The notes under the pieces: model-generated
Told to the model about the DNA's origin: nothing
What the model saw: the letters and a program-made list of their open reading frames with translations, nothing else
The model's database searches: none
In this document: piece by piece, positions 57,270 through 64,000 of the stretch
Numbering within the stretch: the first letter of the stretch is position 1
Layout of the letters: each line of letters starts with the position of its first letter
Translations under genes and position numbers: made by a program
DNA from: Aurelia coerulea
Taxonomy: Eukaryota; Cnidaria; Scyphozoa; Semaeostomeae; Ulmaridae
Reading direction: 5' to 3'
DNA: 64,000 nt
Assembly (NCBI GenBank): GCA_039566865.1
Contig: CM076944.1
Span: forward strand, 17,134,501-17,198,500

Positions 57270-57778
57270 TGAAAATGACAAAAAATTGCTTTTAATTTAA
57301 TGATGTAACTGTGTCCTGTGACCCGTGGTATTGCGTAACTTGTTTGTACTGTGTTGATCGTTTCCTGTATTGTATAATCTTTTGTGCTACGTCCGTCTTT
57401 TCAAAGAGCCTTTTGTGTATTCTTGTATTCATTTATATTCTTTTGTAGAATTAGCCGCGGCGAAGCGAAGCGTGGTCGAGGAGACTTGAGCTTGTTTATT
57501 TTGATGGTTGTTTATGGACATCGCGTAAGGAAGGCTATTTTTGAACGCTGATCTAATGGACACTAATGTATTCCAGTAAGTAGTATTATCGGGTTATTTT
57601 CATCGCTTTACAAAGCTTCGTTTATAGTATTAGTTTTGTTCTGTTTTGTCTGTTTTGTTACATGTCTGTTTGTTTGGGTTTAATTTGTTTTGGTTTTATT
57701 TTAGCAAATCGTAGCTTCAAAGAATAATAAAAATGCTGATTTTACAAACTTTGGAATTTGCTTATTTCGGCTGCTACA
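57270..57778 (+). repeat. 5' LTR of the BEL/Pao element
   Basis: The 509-bp LTR begins TGAAAATGAC and ends GGCTGCTACA. TATA-like AT-rich runs occur, but I cannot place the transcription start. Sequence after the LTR (TTTAGTGGAATACAAG) should contain the primer-binding site. Confidence 0.95.
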
Positions 57779-57819
57779 TTTAGTGGAATACAAGTCACTT
57801 CAGCGTATTCAGTTTAATT

Positions 57820-59071
57820 ATGGAGGACAATTCCTTGGATAAATTTGTTGAGCCCTTTGAAGAATTGGTAAGAAACAGTTCGGAATTGAGCACAAACAGA
57901 GATTTGGATAGAGATACGGTCACGGATAATTCGCGATGAATTTCATAGCAATATGGAGGCTCCGAATTTGTTTGGTATTGGGGGTGACAGACCCAAACGC
58001 GTTGTATCATTAACGGAGAAAGGGAAGTCGTATGCCCGTGACCTTCAATTTGGAAATCGAAAATTTTTATATCGTAACTTACAGAAGCAGATGAAATTGA
58101 TTACGTCATCATTAAATTCGAGTGTCGGGATAGAGGTGAATTCTAAATTCGATTAAATTCGATGTGAATTGTCAAAATTAGATGAGATATTTTGCAATTT
58201 GATGGCTGTTCAAGAAAATTATATTGGGTTAGTGGACAACTGCGATCAACATGATATTGATACCCGATGGTTTGAAAAAGTTGATAAGGAGGTCGTTGAT
58301 TTTAAAACAGATATTCATAATTATTTTTTTCAAGCTAAGAATTTAGAAGATAATAACAGCGTTATGTCATCAAGTTCAAAGAGCTCAAAAGGGTCGTCGC
58401 GAAAGTCTGGTTCGTCAGCTCGAGAACGTGCAACTGAAGAAAAGGCACGTTTAGCAGAGTTACTGGCAGAATCAGAATTTCTGGAAGAAAGGAGAGCTGC
58501 AGAAATTGCCTCTGAAAAGTTTCGCATTAAGTAAGAAATAGCAAAAGCAGAAGCAGAAGCTAGAGTGAAGGTTTTTGAGGAGTTTGAGGATTCTGTCAGC
58601 TGTAAGAAATCGGTTACAGAAGATTTGAAAGATCAAAATATTATATTTCAGCAAAAGGAAAAGGTTCCGCATTCATATGTCGAAGACTGGATTACCCAAA
58701 AGAGAGATGGCACCAATTATCCTCGTCTTCTGCAGAGAGAAAGAATCGAGCCCCCTCGAGTGCACCTTGGAAATTTGTCTCAACAACAACAACCACAACA
58801 TGCAGTTTCTCTTGATATTGGACGACCTGATCAACGTTCAGAACCTTCTATTCCCAAGATGCGTAAAGAAGAGATTTCTCAACAAGCTAGAGCACGATTG
58901 CCTCAACAACCAAATGTAAGGGTAAAATCTATCAATGGGCCAAGAGAAGACACAGTGAGCACTGATGAAAGCACTCTACATGCTGCACTTCATGCGTTAT
59001 TCAACCAGCAAAATGATCCAATGGGAAGACTGACCAGATTAATCAAGTATACGTCAGGTGAAGCGAAATAA
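57820..59071 (+). pseudogene. BEL/Pao gag region with in-frame stops
   Basis: The gag region would form the particle and bind element RNA. A first short frame opens at ATG 57820 and gives way near 57930 to the phase that carries the rest. That phase contains LTEKGKSYARDLQFGNRKF, a Ser-rich linker near 58370-58420, a charged helical stretch (RATEEKARLAELLAESEFLE) likely to form a coiled coil, and a Gln-rich segment. Three TAA codons lie in this single phase at 58154-58156, 58532-58534 and 59069-59071. The first falls in a 10-bp tandem duplication of AAATTCGATT. The frame continues in phase into the pol frame at 59093. The copy is defective. I describe the breaks only. Confidence 0.8.
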
Positions 59072-59092
59072 CTAATCAGACATTGTATTCAG

Positions 59093-61456
59093 TTGCCGCC
59101 AAGTATTTGTTACAAGGAAGCAAAAGCATTATTAACAAAGGAATATGGGGATTCGTATATAATTTCTGCTGCGTACATGCAAGAGCTACGGAGATGGCCA
59201 CAAATCAAATATGCTGATGCATTGGCATTTAGAACTTTCTATAGATTTCTGGTTAAATGCCAAAGCAGTATGAAATCTGGCCCCAATTTACAAGTATTAA
59301 ACACACCAGAAATTCTGCAAGTTCTCCAGTCAAAACTTCCTGGTAATCTACAAGAAAGAAGGAATCGAGAAGCTTTTGGTATCAAAAGAGACGAATTGAG
59401 AGCAGCTGTATTCTCAGACTTTGTTAGCCTAATTGAAGAAGAAATGAGGCTGGTCAATGACCAATTGTATTCAAGAGAAGCTTTGTCCGAAGTACCCTTC
59501 AAAGACAGATTTAGAAGAGAAATGCCAAAAGATACGAAGATGAGTGTTTACAGTACAGAGATGTCCTCAGTAAAGACGAATAGAGTTTATGAATCTAAAT
59601 CAAGTTGCCCATCATGTGAAGGATTACATGATTTGGACAGATGTTCAGATTATCTAAAGCTTGATGTGAAAGAAAGAAGCAAGTTTCTTTATGTGAAAAG
59701 ATTATGCTATGCACGCTACAAGCCTACATCCCCAACCCATGTGTCGAAGAGTTGCAATCAACGAAGAACGTGTAATATTTGTGCTGGATCTCATCCAACT
59801 GGTTTACATGGATTTAAATTTGCAAAGAGATCGGAGAATGATGAAACAAAACGAGATGACGTGGTCTGTAATCTGACTTTTCTTGATGCTCAAGTCATAA
59901 GTTTATCGGTGATCCCAGTGAAACTTGGTGTCAAAGGTGGGAACCAAGAATTGGTAGTATATGCTATGCTTGACAATTGCAGTCAGGGAACTTTCATACA
60001 CGAGGATATATTAGATGCATTGAAGATGAAAGGCGTGGAGACCACAGTAACTGTGAAGACCATGACTGGTGAAGATACAGAAGGATCAGTTTGTCTCGAT
60101 AATTTGACTGTGTCTGGTTTGGGCCCTGCAGAAAGAGAGACGATCTCATTGCCAAAAACCTACAGCAGAAGAGGACTTCCGATTCAAAGAGATGATATAC
60201 CAACACCTGATAAATCACGTCATTGGCCCCACCTGAGAGAAATCATGAAAGATGTGCACAAAGAAGCTTCTGAAATTCCTATTGGTTTGTTGATTGGTGC
60301 AAATTGCCCATTAGCGTTAGAACCACATGAAATAATTCCTAGTCAAGATGGTGGCCCTTACGCTTTCAGATCCTGCCTTGGCTGGTGCATTTCAGGCCCA
60401 ATTATTAAATGCGTAGAGAATGGAAAAGCAGTTAGATGCAATCGAATCACAGTCACTGATGCTGGTTCCGCAAAGATCGCTGACCATCATTTTGTCGTAG
60501 AAGATACAGTAAAGGATGTCACAACCAATGAAATGTTAAAAAAGATGAATCATACGGATTTCAGTGAAACCAAGCTCGATGATGGCAAATTAGACCTTCC
60601 ACAAGAAGACAAGAAATTCTTAAAAATGATGAAAGAACAGAGTATCAAAGCAGATGGTCATTATGTGCTACCATTGCCATCTCGTAACCCAAATGTTTAC
60701 ATGCCAAATAACAAAGATCAAGCAATGAAAAGAGCAGTGTGGACAAAAAGAAGGTTACAGAAAGATCCCAAGTTTTACAGTGATCACGTCAAGTTTATGA
60801 ATGATATCATTAGTAAAGGATATGCAAAGAAAGTAGAAGAGAATTGTGATATTCCTGGAAAGCAGTGGTACATTCCTCATCACGGAGTATATCACCCAAA
60901 GAAACCAGAGAAGATTAGAGTCGTATTCGATTGCAGCACGCAATACAAAGGAAGTTGTTTGAATAAAGAGCTCCTACAAGGTCCGGATCTGACGAATCAG
61001 TTGGTGGGAGTGCTTCTTCGCTTCAGGAAAGAGTTGATTGCCTTTACTGGTGACATTGGAGCTATGTTTTATCAAGTTCGCGTTCCTGAAGATCAGCGGT
61101 CATATTTGCGATTTCTTTGGTGGCCAGAAAGAAACCTGGAAGCGGAGCCTATCGATTATGAAATGTGCGTACATCTCTTTGGCGGAATTTCGTCACCAAG
61201 TTGCTCGAATTTCGCACTCAGGAGAACAGCGGATGATTCAGAGGAAGAATTTGGAAGTGAAGCTGCAATGACTTTGAAAAGAAATTTCTATGTTGATGAA
61301 ATGTTGAAATCGAAGGAATGCAGCTCATCTTCAATTGCACTGATATCAAATATATGTAAGATGTGTGCTTCGGGTGGTTTTAATCTCATAAAGTTGCCTC
61401 TAACGATAAAGAAGTGTTGGAATCTATTCCACAAGAAGAAAGATCAAAAGAAGTAA
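59093..61456 (+). pseudogene. BEL/Pao late gag, protease and reverse transcriptase, YVDE active site
   Basis: The 787-codon frame starts in the late gag region of the DUF1759 type (YADALAFRTFYRFLVKCQSS). It has two Cys-His knuckle-like clusters (about residues 172-235; CPSCEGLHDLDRC and CNICAGSHPTGLHG) and an aspartic protease with LDNCSQGTFI in place of the commoner DSGSQ-type motif. The reverse transcriptase has RVVFDCSTQYKGSCLNKELL, FTGDIGAMFYQVRVPEDQ and HLFGGISSPSCSNFALRR. The active site reads NFYVDEMLKS, so the second catalytic Asp of Y-V-D-D is Glu (codon 61298-61300). The frame runs off near 61440, where a shift moves coding to the next frame. Confidence 0.88.
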
Positions 61457-62835
61457 AGAAATGTGATTTAGCTGTGGACAATTTACCTGCTGAGCGAGCA
61501 CTGGGTGTATATTGGTGTGTAGAGAATGATAAACTTGGATTTCGCATTGAGCTAAGAGATAAACCGTTGACAAGAAGAGGTGTATTGTCATCTATAAGCT
61601 CCATTTATGATCCACTTGGTTTGGCTGCCCCGTTTTTGTTACAAGGGAGGAAAATACTACAAGAACTTTGCAGTGACAAAAAGGGGTGGGATGATGACTT
61701 ATCAGAAGAGCAGAAAAACATGTGGTTAAAATGGAGGCAGGAGCTTCCTCTCCTTGAAGAAATAGTGGTGGAACGCTGCTACAAGCCAAAGCATTTCGGT
61801 GGGGTCGTCTCAGCAACACTTCATAATTTTTCAGATGCATCGGAAGAAGATTATGGTCAGGCAAGCTATTTACGTCTTATTGATGTCAAAGGAAATATCA
61901 ACTGTTCTTTGGTCATGGGTAAATCTCGTGTTCCACCATTGAAGCAAACGACGATTCCAAGACTGGAACTTACAGCCGCATCAGTATCCGTAAAAGTTGG
62001 TGCTATGCTGAGAAGAGAACTTGACATGGAAGATCTGAAACAGACATTTTGGACAGATAGCCAGATTGTACTTGGTTACATTGCAAATGAAACAAGGAGA
62101 TTCAGGACATTTGTCGCAAACCGTGTTCAAATAATCAGAGATCATTCACAAATAGAAGAATGGAGGTATGTTGTAACGAAGCAAAATCCAGCTGATGATG
62201 CATCCCATGGCATTCGTGCAAGTAACAATGCAAAGAATTCACGTTGGTTCAGAGGACCAGAATTTTTGTGGAAATCAGAGAACGAATGGCCAAGAGAAAA
62301 GGCAATACCTTTGCCAAAGGAAGACGATCCAGAGTTAAGGAAGATTGTCAAAGTAAATAGCACTGCAGTTGCCAAGAATGACAGTCTCCTAATTGAACTA
62401 GAGAATCGATATTCTGATTGGGTACGCATGAAGCGAGTTGTTGCACTTCTGCTTAGATTCATTTCAAATTGTAAAAGAAAGATAAAGAATAGAGAAGAGA
62501 AGGCTGTTTTAACAAAGTCCAATAATGCAGACGCACTGCTCACTGTCCAGGATGTACAGACAGCAGAAAATAAGATCATCAGATTAGCACAAGAGGCAAC
62601 ATTTAAAGTCGAGCTGAAAGAATTAAAGAAAGTTTCAATGAATGGCGAAATCTCACGTGTTAAAAGAAGAAATCTCAAGAAATCGAGCTCTTTGTTCAAA
62701 TTGGATCCTTTTCCTGATGAAAATGGAATTGTCAGAGTAGGTAGAAGAATGAAGAAGTCTTCTTTTGACGAAGAATGCAAGCACCCTATCTTGCTGCCAA
62801 AGAAAGGGAGAGTTATTGAATTAGTAATTGACTGA
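61414..62835 (+). pseudogene. BEL/Pao RNase H-like and linker region
   Basis: This frame continues the polyprotein after a shift near 61420-61450. It carries LGVYWCVENDKLGFRIELRD, ISSIYDPLGLAAPFLLQGRK, the RNase H-like block HNFSDASEEDYGQASYLRLI, PRLELTAASVSVKVG and TFWTDSQIVLGYIANETRRF with conserved acidic residues, and NPADDASHG. It then runs through a Lys-rich linker to the HHCC region of integrase. A TGA at 62833-62835 ends the frame just before the CHRATQHAG segment of that finger. Confidence 0.87.
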
Positions 62836-62839
62836 TGTC

Positions 62840-63310
62840 ATCGAGCAACACAGCATGCAGGAAGAGGGATGACGCCGAATGAAATTCTGTCAAGTGGATA
62901 TCAATGTGAACTCTAGGGTTCGACAGTTCATTTCAAGATGTGTTAGATGCCGCTATCTCCGAGGAAAGTCAGGTGAGCAGAAGATGGCAGATCTTCCCGA
63001 GGAGCGAGTAAAGGAAGCACCACCTTTCACATACTGTGGAGTTGATTTGTTTGGTCCATTTGTCATCAAAGAAAGAAGAAAGGAATTGAAACGATATGGA
63101 GTTTTGTTCACATGTTTTGGAAGTCGAGCGATTCATATTGAAACAACAAACTCGTTGGATACTGACTCTTTTATTCAAGCTTTACGCAGATTTATGGCAA
63201 GAAGAGGCAGTGTACGTCAAATCTACTCCGACAATGACACAAGACATCGTACACTTGATAGACCTGTGAACAAAATAGTGCTGCTGCTTGAATCAGAAGA
63301 AATTGACTGA
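62840..63310 (+). pseudogene. BEL/Pao integrase, truncated before the catalytic Glu
   Basis: The segment begins with the HHCC finger (CHRATQHAGRGMTPNEIL, then CVRCRYLRGKSGEQK after a frame change near 62895). The catalytic core follows with the first Asp in GVDLFGPF and the second in QIYSDND. After that the sequence departs from the family: the stretch that would normally hold the catalytic Glu and the C-terminal domain is gone, and the frame ends in TGA near 63310, 40 bp before the 3' LTR. An internal deletion is the simplest explanation. This copy cannot integrate itself. Confidence 0.85.
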
Positions 63311-63349
63311 AGAAGAATCAAGATATTATATATCTTGAAGGGAGGAAGG

Positions 63350-63858
63350 TGAAAATGACAAAAAATTGCTTTTAATTTAATGATGTAACTGTGTCCTGTG
63401 ACCCGTGGTATTGCGTAACTTGTTTGTACTGTGTTGATCGTTTCCTGTATTGTATAATCTTTTGTGCTACGTCCGTCTTTTCAAAGAGCCTTTTGTGTAT
63501 TCATGTATTCATTTATATTCTTTTGTAGAATTAGGCGCGGCGAAGCGAAGCGTGGTCGAGGAGACTTGAGCTTGTTTATTTTGATGGTTGTTTATGGACA
63601 TCGCGTAAGGAAGGCTATTTTTGAACGCTGATCTAATGGACACTAATGTATTCCAGTAAGTAGTATTATCGGGTTATTTTCATCGCTTTACAAAGCTTCG
63701 TTTATAGTATTAGTTTTGTTCTGTTTTGTCTGTTTTGTTACATGTCTGTTTGTTTGGGTTTAATTTGTTTTCGTTTTATTTTAGCAAATCGTATCATCAA
63801 AGAATAATAAAAATGCTGATTTTACAAACTTTGGAATTTGCTTATTTCGGCTGCTACA
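63350..63858 (+). repeat. 3' LTR of the BEL/Pao element
   Basis: It is a 509-bp direct repeat of 57270-57778 with about five or six substitutions (for example TCATGTATTC for TCTTGTATTC, and GGCGCGG for GCCGCGG). It is followed by the AGAAC duplication. Confidence 0.95.
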
Positions 63859-63863
63859 AGAAC

Positions 63864-64000
63864 TATAAATATCAAAAACTTGATGAAAATAGATTACAAT
63901 GCGCCTACAATCTAACTATCACGTTCCTACAGTCATCTGAAAAGGAAAGATAGATTGGTTTAAGTTGGGGTTAGGAAGTGCAACTGCAGCAGTCCGAGAG
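63864..64000. other. Right flank of the BEL/Pao element
   Basis: No gene is recognised in the last 137 bp. Confidence 0.4.

Larger units (their letters stand above)
57270..63858 (+). mobile_element. BEL/Pao LTR retrotransposon with identical-length LTRs
   Basis: The element is complete in outline: a 5-bp duplication AGAAC (57265-57269 and 63859-63863), two 509-bp LTRs beginning TG and ending CA, a single-phase gag-pol with stops, and a purine-rich tract (GAAGGGAGGAAGG, 63337-63349) just before the 3' LTR. The domain order gag, zinc knuckle, aspartic protease, reverse transcriptase, RNase H and integrase is that of BEL/Pao elements. There is no envelope-like frame. Integrase is cut short, and gag-pol has several stops, so the copy is defective. 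The LTRs differ at only about five or six positions, which suggests a young insertion. Confidence 0.95.

Noticed and set aside
57820..63310. Reassigned stop codons or programmed readthrough in the BEL/Pao gag-pol
   Set aside because: All three early stops are TAA, but one lies in a local duplication and frameshifts and a deletion also occur, so ordinary decay is simpler.

Overview
The window looks like metazoan nuclear DNA, most likely from a cnidarian such as a coral or sea anemone. That assignment is an inference from the AT-rich composition and from the mix of element families: Penelope-like elements (PLEs) with a GIY-YIG nuclease, LINEs with a restriction-like endonuclease (RLE), CR1/L2-type LINEs, PIF/Harbinger, BEL/Pao, and many (TAA)n tracts. 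It is almost entirely mobile DNA in nested layers. I found no confident single-copy host gene; three short open frames that might be host exons are listed with low confidence.

Layout. 0.5-5.1 kb: a decayed LINE reverse transcriptase (minus strand) is split by a PIF/Harbinger transposon (653-4222, TSD TTA) and by a SINE (4389-4650, 8-bp TSD). 5.3-13.8 kb: (TAA)n tracts alternate with PLE 3' ends, then come a 5'-truncated PLE and a near-perfect inverted pair of PLE copies (7481-13806). 13.9-24.8 kb: RLE-LINE fragments, one of which is split by an 8,033-bp element (16107-24139, TA duplication) with short inverted termini and minisatellite-rich ends; a second PLE family (17834-20156, 13-bp TSD) sits inside that element. 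24.8-37.7 kb: a cluster of RLE-LINE copies of two families, nearly all beginning or ending at (TAA)n. 37.7-40.3 kb: a CR1-type LINE carrying a small tRNA-like insert with a hammerhead-like motif. 40.6-43.4 kb: an orphan coding-like frame and two MITEs (TTAA and TA types). 43.4-49.1 kb: L2/CR1-type fragments and a long CR1-like LINE with an esterase-type ORF1 and a 994-codon ORF2. 49.1-57.2 kb: sparse sequence with a LINE fragment and a 1.9-kb element with 10-bp TSD and minisatellite termini. 57.27-63.86 kb: a complete BEL/Pao LTR retrotransposon with 509-bp LTRs, a 5-bp TSD and a degraded gag-pol.

How it fits together. The insertions form a readable chronology, because removing each inner element restores the reading frame or sequence of the outer one; this is shown for the Harbinger element, the SINE and the 8-kb element. 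Microsatellite (TAA)n acts as a shared landing pad for two unrelated retroelement classes (PLE and RLE-LINE). The PLE 3' ends carry two recurring RNA structures: a hammerhead-like core and a compensated 16-nt hairpin. Most coding regions have stops, frameshifts or changed catalytic residues. The best preserved are the Harbinger transposase frame, both PLE arms, the second-family PLE, the RLE-LINE copy at 33966-35722 and the LINE ORF2 at 45972-48956.
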